From assembly GCA_964495655.1 (NCBI GenBank), contig CAZBWK010000002.1:12704-76703 (forward strand): DNA of 64,000 nt. Reading direction: 5' to 3'. The notes under the pieces are model-generated. The model did not search any database. It saw only the letters and a program-made list of their open reading frames with translations, and had not been told where the DNA came from. The position numbers were made by a program, and so were the translations under genes. Positions 1 through 9,376 of this stretch are shown in pieces. Positions within the stretch are counted from its first letter, which is position 1, and each line of letters opens with the position of its first letter. The stretch comes from JAAYJR01 sp964495655. Its GTDB lineage: Bacteria > Bacteroidota > Bacteroidia > Bacteroidales > Prolixibacteraceae.

Positions 1-1344
1 CTGGTTATACCGGCGGAGCAACATGATAAACTTACTGCCGTAAAAATGATTAATATACTTTTGCAATCCGGGATAAAAATCCAAAAAGCTGAAGATGATT
101 TCATTGCCTGCAATAAACATTACTCCAAAGGCTCATATATCATCTCCATGGCACAACCTAAAACAGGCCTGATAAAAAATCTCCTGACCGAAACTCATTA
201 CCTTGATAACTACTGGACAAGAAATAATGAAGGCGCACCATTAAGGCCTTATGACCTGGCAACTCATACAATGTCTGAATTTATGGGAGTCAGGGTGGAT
301 GAATTATCTTCTGACCCTGAAGGCAATGTCACCCTCCTGAAAGAGAATGACCCGGTAAGAGGTATTGTGCAAAAAGGTTCTGCAGGTTATTGGTTTAGCT
401 GCAATGAAAATGCAGCCTTCAAAGCCTTGAATTTATTACTTAATGAAAAAATTACAGTGAAAAGATGCCACCCGGGCACGGGGAATCCAGGTACAGGCGA
501 TTTTCTGATTGAAAAGGTTTCTGATAACCTATTAAGAAAAGTAGCAGATGAAACCGGAGTCAATTTTTATGCACTTCAAAAAATTGACAAAGATAATGTA
601 TATGAGCTAAAGTCCGCAAGGATAGGCCTATTCCAAAGATATTACGGCGGGAATATGGATGAAGGATGGACCAGGCTATGCCTTGAAAATTTTAATTTCG
701 GCTATAATACTTTGAGAAGCGAAGAGATCAGGGAAGGAAACCTGATCAATAAATATGATGTAATAGTTATACCGGATGATTCAAAAGAACATATTACAGG
801 AGACTACAGTAACAGCAGAACAGATCCGGAAGATTATCCCGAAAAGTACAGAAGCGGAATTGGAGATGAAGGGGTTAAAGCCTTAAAGGAATTCGTCAGC
901 CAGGGAGGAACACTCACTGTTTTTGGTAATTCATATGAATTCGCCGTTGAAGCTTTTAACCTTAAAATCAGAAATGTGACAAAAGGATTAAGTTCCACCG
1001 ATCATTTTTGTCCGGGATCTACCTTAAAAGCAGAATTTAATAATTCACACCCTTTAGGTTATGGTATGCCTGACGAAGGACTGATCCTTAATATTTACAG
1101 TCCTGCTTTTGCTGTAACACCTGGCAGACATAATGACCAATACACAACAATCGTAAGATATAAAGATAAAAATTTGCTCAGAAGCGGCTGGCTTCTGGGC
1201 GAAGAAAAAATTACAGGTAAATCGGCAATGCTTACAGCATCATATGGAGAAGGAGAGATCGTTCTCATCGGATTCCGGGTTCAGAACAGAAATCAGACCG
1301 ACGGAACTTTTAAACTATTGTTTAACACAATTATAAAAGATTAA
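1..1344 (+). CDS. M14-family zinc carboxypeptidase-like protein, C-terminal part (5' truncated by window edge)
   Basis: The frame is open from base 1 and runs 447 codons to a TAA, so the start lies outside the window and the ATG at 46 is internal. The first visible residues (VIPAEQHD, then LLQSG) match the segment that follows the catalytic domain in the large (about 850-950 aa) M14 peptidases of Bacteroidota. The rest resembles their C-terminal glutamine-amidotransferase-like fold, with an IGLFQRYYGGNMDEGWTR stretch, a VIVIPDD strand and a GGTLTVFGNS strand. The zinc-binding HxxE...H catalytic region is not in the window, so activity cannot be judged. Such proteins are normally secreted. The next gene follows after one base, suggesting co-transcription with the NagA-like lipoprotein. 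The assignment rests on recalled family pattern, not a search. Confidence 0.72.
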   Translation: MVIPAEQHDKLTAVKMINILLQSGIKIQKAEDDFIACNKHYSKGSYIISMAQPKTGLIKNLLTETHYLDNYWTRNNEGAPLRPYDLATHTMSEFMGVRVDELSSDPEGNVTLLKENDPVRGIVQKGSAGYWFSCNENAAFKALNLLLNEKITVKRCHPGTGNPGTGDFLIEKVSDNLLRKVADETGVNFYALQKIDKDNVYELKSARIGLFQRYYGGNMDEGWTRLCLENFNFGYNTLRSEEIREGNLINKYDVIVIPDDSKEHITGDYSNSRTDPEDYPEKYRSGIGDEGVKALKEFVSQGGTLTVFGNSYEFAVEAFNLKIRNVTKGLSSTDHFCPGSTLKAEFNNSHPLGYGMPDEGLILNIYSPAFAVTPGRHNDQYTTIVRYKDKNLLRSGWLLGEEKITGKSAMLTASYGEGEIVLIGFRVQNRNQTDGTFKLLFNTIIKD

Positions 1345-1345
1345 C

Positions 1346-2611
1346 ATGAAAAGCAACAAAAACAAAAAAATTATTCCCGTCCTGCTGACAGCAATAACCA
1401 TTGCTGTTGCAATTTTTCCCGGATGTATAAAAAATAAAGACTTTGACATGCAGGTGGAGGGACTTCTTTACCTGGACAATTCCCCGGTAAGAATATATGT
1501 TAAAGATGGCAAGATTGCAGAAATAAAGAAAATCGGCAGGCTGTCTGATCCTTCTGAAAAGTTAATAATCGCCCCGGGATTAATAGATAACCAGGTAAAC
1601 GGTTACAAAGGATATTCATTTGTCAATATTGGAAGGGATCTGACTCCCGAAGGTATTCATACTATAACAAAGGCATTTTGGGAAGCGGGTGTTACAAGTT
1701 ATATGCCCACTCTTACAACCAACGATCACCAAATTTTCCTGAAAAACTTTAAACTTCTTGCACAGGCAAAGAATGACCCTGAGAATATGGGATCAATTCC
1801 GGGATTTCATCTTGAAGGCCCTTATATCTCACCCACAGACGGTTACAGGGGCGCCCATCCGTTGATACATGTCCGGGATCCTGACTGGGATGAATTCATG
1901 GAGCTTTATAATGCTTCGGAAAAAAACATCCTGCAGGTCACCCTGGCCCCGGAAGCAAAAGGCGCAATGGAATTTATCAGCAAATGCAGGGAATTGGGAA
2001 TAGTAGTCGGATTGGGTCACCATAACGGATCAGCTGCACAAATCGAAGAAGCGGCAGACAGGGGTGCGGCAATATGCACCCACCTCGGAAACGGCATGGC
2101 CAATACTATTAACCGCCATATCAATCCACTATGGCCCCAGCTCGCCGAAGACCGGTTAAGCATAAGTATCATATGTGACGGCTATCACCTTCAGCCTGAA
2201 CAGATAAAAGTATTTTATAACACCAAGGGAACTGATAATGTAATAGTTACTTCAGATGTCAGCCCCCTGGGAGGGCTGACCCCGGGTTACTACCTCAATG
2301 CAATCGGTGATACCCTGGAACTAAAGGCAGAAGGTGTTGTTGTTTATCCTAAGCAAAATGTTCTGAGCGGCTCCGGAAAATTACAGCCACAAATGATAGG
2401 ACATGTTATGAAGGTCACAGGATGTGACCTGGCAAAAGCAATCCAAATGACCAGCACTAACGCCGCCAAATTATATGGCCTTAACGACAGGGGTGAGATA
2501 AAACCGGGACTGAGAGCCGACCTGATATTGTTTACAATGGATGATTATCAGTTTGACCTGAAAAAGACTATAGTGGCAGGCAGGACTGTATATGAATCAA
2601 AAAAACAGTGA
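1346..2611 (+). CDS. NagA-family amidohydrolase, predicted lipoprotein
   Basis: 421 aa. The N-terminus has Lys residues, a hydrophobic stretch and a lipobox FPGC (Cys27), so it should be exported and lipid-anchored. The rest is an N-acetylglucosamine-6-phosphate deacetylase-type amidohydrolase barrel: PGLIDNQVNG near residue 77 (the E. coli-like Q-x-N form instead of HxH), HLEGPYIS with metal-ligand Glu157, GLGHHNG (His225/226), CTHLGNGM (His246) and VTSDVSP with catalytic Asp304. All key residues appear present. Cytoplasmic NagA acts on GlcNAc-6-phosphate, which is not expected outside the inner membrane, so this exported form probably deacetylates another amino-sugar compound (inference). 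It starts one base after the M14 gene, and its stop abuts the stop of the convergent permease gene with no spacer. Confidence 0.85.
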   Translation: MKSNKNKKIIPVLLTAITIAVAIFPGCIKNKDFDMQVEGLLYLDNSPVRIYVKDGKIAEIKKIGRLSDPSEKLIIAPGLIDNQVNGYKGYSFVNIGRDLTPEGIHTITKAFWEAGVTSYMPTLTTNDHQIFLKNFKLLAQAKNDPENMGSIPGFHLEGPYISPTDGYRGAHPLIHVRDPDWDEFMELYNASEKNILQVTLAPEAKGAMEFISKCRELGIVVGLGHHNGSAAQIEEAADRGAAICTHLGNGMANTINRHINPLWPQLAEDRLSISIICDGYHLQPEQIKVFYNTKGTDNVIVTSDVSPLGGLTPGYYLNAIGDTLELKAEGVVVYPKQNVLSGSGKLQPQMIGHVMKVTGCDLAKAIQMTSTNAAKLYGLNDRGEIKPGLRADLILFTMDDYQFDLKKTIVAGRTVYESKKQ

Positions 2612-5600
2612 TCATTCAACTCTCAGTTCGGTGATTAGATTTCTGTTTCGCAGGTAATGCCAGCTCAGCCAGGCAATCCAGACAATCCCGTTAGTGAGAA
2701 TTAACGCGACGACCAAAGCCACAGTTCCGACAGAGGCATCGCTGTTATCTGACAGAAATGCGGGAAGTGTGGCTGCCACTGCTGTTATAAAACCAGTTAA
2801 CACACCTGCTAAAAGAAGTATCATATATTCTTTCAACAGCAGACTGAAAAGCTGATCTGTCTTAAATCCCAAAGCCTGCATCAATGCAAGTTCGCGACGG
2901 CGTTCCATAATAGTTCGTGCAAGAATGACTGCAAGGCCGAATGTCCCGATCATCATACCTAAAGCGCCAAGGGCAAGAAATATGCTCAAATAGGTGTTGG
3001 TAACAGAATAAAATTCAACAAGCCTCTTTGCCGTGCTTTCCATCTCCCAGCCGTAATCGCGATAGACAGAAGATAATTCTTCCCTGATCTGTTCTTCCCT
3101 TTCCGCGTCGCCATCAATCAAAAAAATGCCGGAACCACTGGAAGAGGGATAGTTCCTTAAAAAATTATCATTGGAAATGATTACATATCCCTGGAATACT
3201 GACGGTTTTGTTCCTGCAATAAGCCTTAACCGGAGAGTGTCACCTTTTTCATTCTGATATAGCAGATAGTCGCCTGTCTTTTTCCCCAACCCCCACTGTA
3301 TAACTGTCTGGTCGGCAATAGCCGGCACATAGCCGTCCTCCGGCGTCATGTCAAGTTCTTTCCAGAGATCATCGGTATCCACTCCTTTCATCCGGGTTGC
3401 AAATGAGAACCGCCCTGACAAATCACCGGGATTAACCCCGAGGATAGCCGGTTGTTCTATGCGGTTAAGATTCAGGCAGCTTGCATCATCGCCGTCTGCC
3501 TTCCGGAACTGCACCGCCCTGAAATCTTCAGTTATTCCCTCTTCTGCCCTTTTATCCGGAGAGTTAAGATCATACAAGACCGGCATAGTAGTTTCTGCGA
3601 AAAAAAGAAATCCTCCTGTTCCGCTTTTTTTATCCTGTGCATTGGCCAACAGGTCAAGTTTGTACGAACCTGTTGACACTACTATGAATGTTCCCAGGGC
3701 AAATAATATGATTACTGTCAATGACCTGCCCCTGTTTCTTGTCAGATTCAGACGGGCAAGTTTATTCAGACTGATTGGAACTGACTGGCGCAGACCGGTT
3801 CCGGTAATTAATTTACGATATAAAAGCAACAAACCTGACAACAGCAATGCCCCGGAGATAAAAAACTGCAGAGGACTGAGTCCCTCCGGCCTTATAAACT
3901 GCCTTATAATCAAAACCAAAGGTATTCCGGTGAGCAGCCACATCAATCCGTCTGGCACCTGCCTCCGGATTTTCTTCATCTCTGTATCTGTCCGCTTCTG
4001 CAGATCTGCAGTTTTGCGTCTCTGATATCTGATTAACGAAACTGCTATTGCGGTCACAGAGACGATAAGACTGATCAAAAATCCTGTGACAAGTGTCATA
4101 GGTACAATGTTGATCAGCAATACATTAGTACGTACAATCTCAAACCAAAGGGTATTCAAAATACGGAATACTCCCCATGTATATATTAAAGACAACAGCA
4201 GTCCGGCGACACCTCCTGCCACTGCCACAACAAAACCCTCCATGATAAAGATTCCCCGTACCTGGTTATCTTTGAATCCCAGCGCAGTGAGAACACCAAC
4301 CTCTCCTGAGCGTGTTTCGAGGTTAAGACGGAAAAGCAGTGCTGTTAAAATTATTGATGCAGCAAGTATAAAAAAACTCAGTCCCAGAAAGAGGCCGCTG
4401 AAATCGGTCCCGCTTTGTGAGGCTTCAATACCCTGCTTTCGAACTGGCTCAATGGCCATTCCCAAATCTCCCGGCCGGATATTTTCTGCAAAAACGGAAT
4501 TTAATTTTTCGATATTGAATCCTGATGAAGGGAACCTGACCGCTGTATATATTCCGAACCGGTTCTCCCACATCGAAAGTGCTTTGTTGAGTGATATATA
4601 TGCTTTTGGCGCTCCCCTCCACCTGTTCCAGTAATCTTCATCCTTATCACGGATAGCATCCAGGTTAATGGGCACTCCCGCCTCCCATTCGCGGCAATGA
4701 CCTGCATCTGAAAGACCGGGAATCCATGGCATACGGGTTGAATCAGCCCAGTCAGCCGACATGGGAACTACCTCCCTGACAGTAAATTCAGCATCCTTTT
4801 CCGTAAGCTGCCGCAACGGCCCTATCTCAAAATATTTCAATACCAGCTTATCCCCGGGAACGGCGCCCAGATCATCGGCAGTCCACCTGGTCAGAATTAT
4901 TTCATCTTCCGCAAGCCACTCCCCGTCAACTGATGAAACAAAAGAGTAAGGCACTACATGCCGTTCTTCATAATTATTGACATTTGCTCCATCCCCTGTT
5001 AAGGCAATGCTGTTAACAAAATAGGTTATCAAAGGTTTCGCATCTGAAAGCTGCCCGAGCGTGCGGGATATAACAGGCTCCATAAAAACCCTCTCTGTGG
5101 ATATCTCTGTCTCCCCGGACACCTCAATCTGCTTAATTCTCAGTCCGGCATCTGCAGGAGTCAGACACCTGGAGACGGTTCGCCTGATATCTTCATTGTC
5201 CAGGCCGCTGATCACCAACAGATTGTTAGCCCTTCCTTTAAAATTCATTAACCTGTTAAGCCGGCTGCCGGAGATAAAGATATTATACGGGGCGCTTTGT
5301 GAAGTTTTAAGGCTAAACCTGCCCATATCTTCTTTCCCTGCAATCTTTTTAACTTCTGCTCTCAGTGAAACGCTGGTTTCTTCTGCTGAAACAAATGGAG
5401 CATTCAGCGGCATCAGGCTGGCTTTTTTTATCCTTAGAAGCAAATTATCTCCCTCTGCCACATCAAGCTTGTCCGCCAGATTTTCACTTATAATAATTTC
5501 ATTACCGGTAAGCGCTGAATAGATATCTGTTTGGGCAATCTTAACAAAGCTGCTGTCTACCCCAACTACCTGAACCCGGTTTAAACGCCGCCGGCCTCCA

Positions 5601-5893
5601 TCTGCTATCGCGACACCTTCAAGCAAAAGGACAGGGGAAGCGACAATTTGGGGATTATCAGCCTCTATTTCCGCAGCAATTTCATGCCGGAAGTATCTCT
5701 CCCCTGATGCAACCAGGTTGGTGGTTGATCCCAACCGGTAAAATGTCGCCTGCTCAAGGCTGTAACGTACCGAATCGCCAATGATCAAAGAACCGGTCAT
5801 TACCATTGTGCTGACAGCCACTCCTGACGCAACGAGGAGGTTAGCCCGCAGGTAATGAAAAAATGATTTTAATATATAGGTTATCTTCGTCAT
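2612..5893 (-). CDS. ABC transporter permease, FtsX/MacB-like with two FtsX domains
   Basis: 1093 aa, large for the family. An N-terminal membrane helix (about residues 15-40, with VASGVAVSTMVMTGSLIIGD) is followed by a long MacB-type extracytoplasmic domain. Next come a FtsX-type three-helix block around residues 500-650 (GEVGVLTALGFKDNQVRGIF), two further helices, another extracytoplasmic domain, and a C-terminal FtsX block (RRRELALMQALGFKTDQLF). This two-repeat layout is that of the fused permeases related to LolCE and MacB, which pair with LolD/MacB-type ATPases and move lipoproteins, peptides or other envelope substrates by mechanotransmission. The ATPase gene lies 22 bases upstream on the same strand and is the evident partner. 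The substrate is unknown. Confidence 0.9.
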   Translation of the reverse strand: MTKITYILKSFFHYLRANLLVASGVAVSTMVMTGSLIIGDSVRYSLEQATFYRLGSTTNLVASGERYFRHEIAAEIEADNPQIVASPVLLLEGVAIADGGRRRLNRVQVVGVDSSFVKIAQTDIYSALTGNEIIISENLADKLDVAEGDNLLLRIKKASLMPLNAPFVSAEETSVSLRAEVKKIAGKEDMGRFSLKTSQSAPYNIFISGSRLNRLMNFKGRANNLLVISGLDNEDIRRTVSRCLTPADAGLRIKQIEVSGETEISTERVFMEPVISRTLGQLSDAKPLITYFVNSIALTGDGANVNNYEERHVVPYSFVSSVDGEWLAEDEIILTRWTADDLGAVPGDKLVLKYFEIGPLRQLTEKDAEFTVREVVPMSADWADSTRMPWIPGLSDAGHCREWEAGVPINLDAIRDKDEDYWNRWRGAPKAYISLNKALSMWENRFGIYTAVRFPSSGFNIEKLNSVFAENIRPGDLGMAIEPVRKQGIEASQSGTDFSGLFLGLSFFILAASIILTALLFRLNLETRSGEVGVLTALGFKDNQVRGIFIMEGFVVAVAGGVAGLLLSLIYTWGVFRILNTLWFEIVRTNVLLINIVPMTLVTGFLISLIVSVTAIAVSLIRYQRRKTADLQKRTDTEMKKIRRQVPDGLMWLLTGIPLVLIIRQFIRPEGLSPLQFFISGALLLSGLLLLYRKLITGTGLRQSVPISLNKLARLNLTRNRGRSLTVIILFALGTFIVVSTGSYKLDLLANAQDKKSGTGGFLFFAETTMPVLYDLNSPDKRAEEGITEDFRAVQFRKADGDDASCLNLNRIEQPAILGVNPGDLSGRFSFATRMKGVDTDDLWKELDMTPEDGYVPAIADQTVIQWGLGKKTGDYLLYQNEKGDTLRLRLIAGTKPSVFQGYVIISNDNFLRNYPSSSGSGIFLIDGDAEREEQIREELSSVYRDYGWEMESTAKRLVEFYSVTNTYLSIFLALGALGMMIGTFGLAVILARTIMERRRELALMQALGFKTDQLFSLLLKEYMILLLAGVLTGFITAVAATLPAFLSDNSDASVGTVALVVALILTNGIVWIAWLSWHYLRNRNLITELRVE

Positions 5894-5915
5894 TGTATAG
5901 TCAACTGACCGGTTA

Positions 5916-6593
5916 TTATCGGACTAATACACCATTTTTAAGGACATATCCTGTATCCATTCTCTCTGCCAGGGAGACAGAATGGGTGACAGCTATAAGA
6001 GTAACTCCCTCTTCACTGCTAAGATTTACCAGCAACTCTGTCAATGCCAGTGCATTCTCCTCATCGAGGGCCCCGGTGGGCTCATCAGCCAGCAGTAGTT
6101 TAGGTTTATTGATAAGCGCCCTCACTACTGCAGTCCGCTGACATTCACCTCCCGATAACCGGGAAGGTTTCTGCTTCCTCTGCTCCCAAATACCAACTTT
6201 ATGAATCAGATGTTCTGCCCACTCTTTTTGAACCGCCGATATCCTTCCCTCTTCAGGTAGTGCAGGTAAAAGCACATTTTCCATAAGAGTCAGTTGAGGT
6301 AAAAGGTAATGCATTTGGAAAATAAAGCCAAGGTGTTTATTCCGGAATGTGGCAAGCCGGGTTTTTGAAAATCCGGTTATATCACTGCCGTCAAAAAGTA
6401 TATTGCCCTTTTCCGGCAAGTCAAGCGTCCCCATAAGGTTCAGAAGAGTCGTTTTGCCTGATCCGCTCGGTCCTGTCACTGCAATCTTTTCTCCCCTCTC
6501 AACCTCCAGATTCAGACCGTTCAGGACCTGGCGGTAGCTGTGAGTTCCGGGCACTCCGTAACCTTTTACTATATTTTGAAGTTTAAGAAGCAT
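5916..6593 (-). CDS. ABC transporter ATP-binding protein, LolD/MacB type
   Basis: 225 aa, the usual length for a stand-alone LolD-type ATPase. Walker A is GPSGSGKTT near residues 40-48, the Q-loop region reads FIFQMHYLLPQLT, the ABC signature is LSGGECQRTAVVRAL, Walker B is LLLADEPTGALDE, and the H-loop is AVTHS. It lies immediately upstream of the two-domain FtsX permease, and the two should form one envelope transport system acting at the cytoplasmic membrane. The signature has Cys where Gln or Arg is more usual (GGECQR), which is tolerated in the family. The glycosyltransferase gene lies 48 bases further upstream on the same strand and may be co-transcribed. Confidence 0.93.
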   Translation of the reverse strand: MLLKLQNIVKGYGVPGTHSYRQVLNGLNLEVERGEKIAVTGPSGSGKTTLLNLMGTLDLPEKGNILFDGSDITGFSKTRLATFRNKHLGFIFQMHYLLPQLTLMENVLLPALPEEGRISAVQKEWAEHLIHKVGIWEQRKQKPSRLSGGECQRTAVVRALINKPKLLLADEPTGALDEENALALTELLVNLSSEEGVTLIAVTHSVSLAERMDTGYVLKNGVLVR

Positions 6594-6641
6594 GAATTCT
6601 CAGGTTTATCTATGTTGCTAAAATATTGTTATAACAGTTTA

Positions 6642-7928
6642 TTACTTTGCGAGTGACTCATACAGGTCAATTATACCTGCAGCCTGTTTGTCAATGTTAA
6701 ATTTTTCCATGGTGCCGTCATATCCCGAATAACTCAGAAGTTCAAGCCTTTCAGGGTCAGATAACACCACAGCCCATGTTTCACTGAGCTTCTCAGGAGT
6801 ATTTGGTTCATAGATTACGCCTCCGCCCGACAGGGTTACGATCTCCGGGAATGCCCCAAGTGCAGGCTGCACAACCGGTACTCCCGACACCATCGATTCA
6901 ATCAGGTAGATGCCAAAAGCTTCACCTGCCCTTACGGGAACAGAGACCAGGGCTACCTTTGCAAAAAAATCGTGTATTGCATCATCCTCAAATTCGGTAA
7001 GTATTTCAAACTTATCTGCCAGTCCGTTTTCCTTTATCTTCCTTACCTGCTCTTTTACAAATTTTGCATCATCACCAGTATATCCGCCTGTGGCAATTAA
7101 TTTGACATCATCAAAGCCGGGGTTCTCTTTTAATTTGATAAATGCATCAACTACAATATCAAAGCCGTTATCATAACACATACGCGAGACATACCCTACA
7201 TTACGTGGTTTTTGACCAGCAGGTGTAAAAATATAATCTTCATGATCCACTCCCAGATGAAAAGTATGAAGTCCGGAGGAAGGAAGGCCCATCTTCTCCT
7301 TCATAATCCGGGCATAAAAATCACTCACTGCCACCAGGGCATCCACATCTTCAGCCCGTTTTTGCATTATTCCCCATATCTTATCCCTGAAGGCAGGTTG
7401 CATAACATCAACCCAGACATCCTCATCCTGAAGTGAACAGACCACCGGCACTCCCACTTCCTCCTTTAATCTTTTGGCCAGTCCCAGAAGCAGTGCATTT
7501 GAAAGATGTATGATATCAGGTTTACAGTTACCTGCAATCCACGAAACCAAATGTTCAAGCTCCTCCTTTTGTGCTCCCTGTTCGCCAAGCAACATCGAAA
7601 CAGTCATATCTTCCAGTCCTTTGGCACGGGTGGAACCTGCCATTGATGCTGCCATTTTCATCATTGGCTTAGAGTTCAGAATTTTATCAAACCACATTGG
7701 GGCTCTTCTGAAAACAGGGTATACCTGTTTGAGATATGTACTGATTGCACCGTAAAAAATCGGAATATCTGCAATGTCATGCTCATCGGAAAAAAGTGGC
7801 AGGTACATAGGAATTTTTGTCACCCTGTGCCCCAGCTTGCGTATAGCATTAAAATATTTACTGTCGCGCAGGCAGTTGCCACAATAAAAACTACCTCCCG
7901 AGCCTGGTATTATCTGAATAATATTCAT
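6642..7928 (-). CDS. glycosyltransferase family 4 (GT-B) protein
   Basis: 428 aa with no signal peptide, so cytoplasmic. The N-terminus (IIPGSGGSFYCGNCLRD) is the glycine-rich acceptor-side loop found in a Bacteroidota/Planctomycetes GT4 subgroup. The C-terminal Rossmann domain contains NVGYVSRM, LIATGGYTGDD and the nucleotide-sugar binding EX7E element EAFGIYLIE. It should transfer a sugar from an activated donor to an unknown acceptor. Neighbours do not define a polysaccharide cluster: downstream is an ABC transporter, upstream a secreted propeller protein. Confidence 0.87.
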   Translation of the reverse strand: MNIIQIIPGSGGSFYCGNCLRDSKYFNAIRKLGHRVTKIPMYLPLFSDEHDIADIPIFYGAISTYLKQVYPVFRRAPMWFDKILNSKPMMKMAASMAGSTRAKGLEDMTVSMLLGEQGAQKEELEHLVSWIAGNCKPDIIHLSNALLLGLAKRLKEEVGVPVVCSLQDEDVWVDVMQPAFRDKIWGIMQKRAEDVDALVAVSDFYARIMKEKMGLPSSGLHTFHLGVDHEDYIFTPAGQKPRNVGYVSRMCYDNGFDIVVDAFIKLKENPGFDDVKLIATGGYTGDDAKFVKEQVRKIKENGLADKFEILTEFEDDAIHDFFAKVALVSVPVRAGEAFGIYLIESMVSGVPVVQPALGAFPEIVTLSGGGVIYEPNTPEKLSETWAVVLSDPERLELLSYSGYDGTMEKFNIDKQAAGIIDLYESLAK

Positions 7929-7999
7929 ATCATCAATCTAAATTTCAAAGGAGCCGGCTGGCTATTTCCCCGGTTTTATTTCTCTCAGGCTGCCGTTAA

Positions 8000-9112
8000 T
8001 CACTTTTTACCAAAACAATATACATTCCCGTCGGAAGCCCCCACATAAATACGGCCTCCTGCAACTGCGGGATTACTGACTATCTGACTTCCGGTCTCAT
8101 AGCTCCATATTACCTCCCCGTCAGAAAGATCAAGCAACGCAATGTCTCCGCGCATGTTGGCAACAACTACTTTGGTGCCGGCCACTACCGGTGAAGCTTC
8201 CACCCTGTTTCCGGTGTTATATTCCCAAAGTTTCTCACCGCTGCTTTTATCAAAGCAGTAAAGAAATTTATTATGATTAGCTGTAAGTAATCTGTTGCCG
8301 GCAATGGCAGGTGAAGCGATGAATGGCAAATTTGTTTTTTCATCTTTCCATTCCCATATTGTGGCCTCCTTAATTATATCAACCTGAAAAAAACGTCCGT
8401 CGTAGTCTCCGAGATATGCCTTACCCTTTTCAACTGCAGGAGAGCCGGGCACATAATTCGCCACATCTATCTTTTTGTCGGCTTTCCCTGTTTCTGCATC
8501 TACTACATGGAGAAAGCCGTCACAACCACCAAAAAATATTTTGCCGTCAAGGATTGCTGCCGCTCCGTTAATAAAATTATCTGATTCATATTTCCATTTT
8601 ACCTGCCCGCTTGCCGCATCTACACAATGCAGGTAATAATCATAGCTCCCGGCATATATATATGTGACTCCGTCTTTCTCCCACCAGTTAGGTGAACCAA
8701 TAATTTGATTATCAGTATCATACTCCCACTTTTTTTCGCCGGTGGCAAGGTCCGTGGCGAACAAAGTCCCGTCAAGATTACCAAAGTACACACTGTTATC
8801 ATGTATGAGTGCAGGAGCTTCAATGGCATTCTCAGTCTTGAACTTCCACTCTATTTTTCCTTCCCTGTTAAAGCAATACATTATACCGTCAGTTGATCCT
8901 ATAACCACCAAACCTTTGTCAACCACAGGAGCAGCTTTAATATTATCACCTGTCTGAAAGGTCCATATCAGCTCAGGGTTGGCGGGTAACTCAGACGGCG
9001 AATTACCTGTCAGTTGCCGGTCACCACGAAAAATTGGCCATGTATCGGCAGACTGTCCTGATAACTCAACAGAAAGCAGGAATACAAAAAATATATTTAT
9101 TAATAATTTCAT
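8000..9112 (-). CDS. secreted PQQ-like beta-propeller repeat protein
   Basis: 370 aa with a cleavable signal peptide (LLINIFFVFLLSVELSGQS). At least seven repeats of about 40 residues follow, each with the BamB/PQQ-type pattern of a strand with AAPVVDKG or SPAVEKG, a Gly-rich turn, and a Trp-containing strand such as EWKF, KWEY, KWKY, WEWK, LWEY or IWSY. The repeats fill the whole mature protein, giving a single eight-bladed-type propeller and no other domain. PQQ-repeat is a structural name; no cofactor is implied. It begins 'WPIFRGDRQLTGNS', the opening shared with other propellers in this window. It is the last gene of the redox/propeller run but is separated from the flavoprotein gene by 264 bases, so it may have its own promoter. 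Confidence 0.88.
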   Translation of the reverse strand: MKLLINIFFVFLLSVELSGQSADTWPIFRGDRQLTGNSPSELPANPELIWTFQTGDNIKAAPVVDKGLVVIGSTDGIMYCFNREGKIEWKFKTENAIEAPALIHDNSVYFGNLDGTLFATDLATGEKKWEYDTDNQIIGSPNWWEKDGVTYIYAGSYDYYLHCVDAASGQVKWKYESDNFINGAAAILDGKIFFGGCDGFLHVVDAETGKADKKIDVANYVPGSPAVEKGKAYLGDYDGRFFQVDIIKEATIWEWKDEKTNLPFIASPAIAGNRLLTANHNKFLYCFDKSSGEKLWEYNTGNRVEASPVVAGTKVVVANMRGDIALLDLSDGEVIWSYETGSQIVSNPAVAGGRIYVGASDGNVYCFGKK

Positions 9113-9376
9113 CTCATATAATTGTTAATTTTTTCGGCATTTACCTCATTATTAGTGTCTGTTTTAACGGTATTCGATAGAATTCGCAAGCTCATTTCGA
9201 TGGAACTCGTCATTTATAATGTTTCTCCTGTGTGTAAGATAGTACATGACTCGTTTCATCATGATATTACCAGATAGAACAAACTAACTTATAAAGAGTT
9301 TAATCACCAGTTCATTTCTTACTACATACAACTTTCGCCTGACGGCAATGCCAACAAATGGTATCACTCATAACAA

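Noticed and set aside
3348..4025. A 225-codon plus-strand frame opposite the permease gene
   Set aside because: It is Ser/Pro/Arg-rich, has no recognisable domain, and lies wholly antisense to a well-supported FtsX-type gene.
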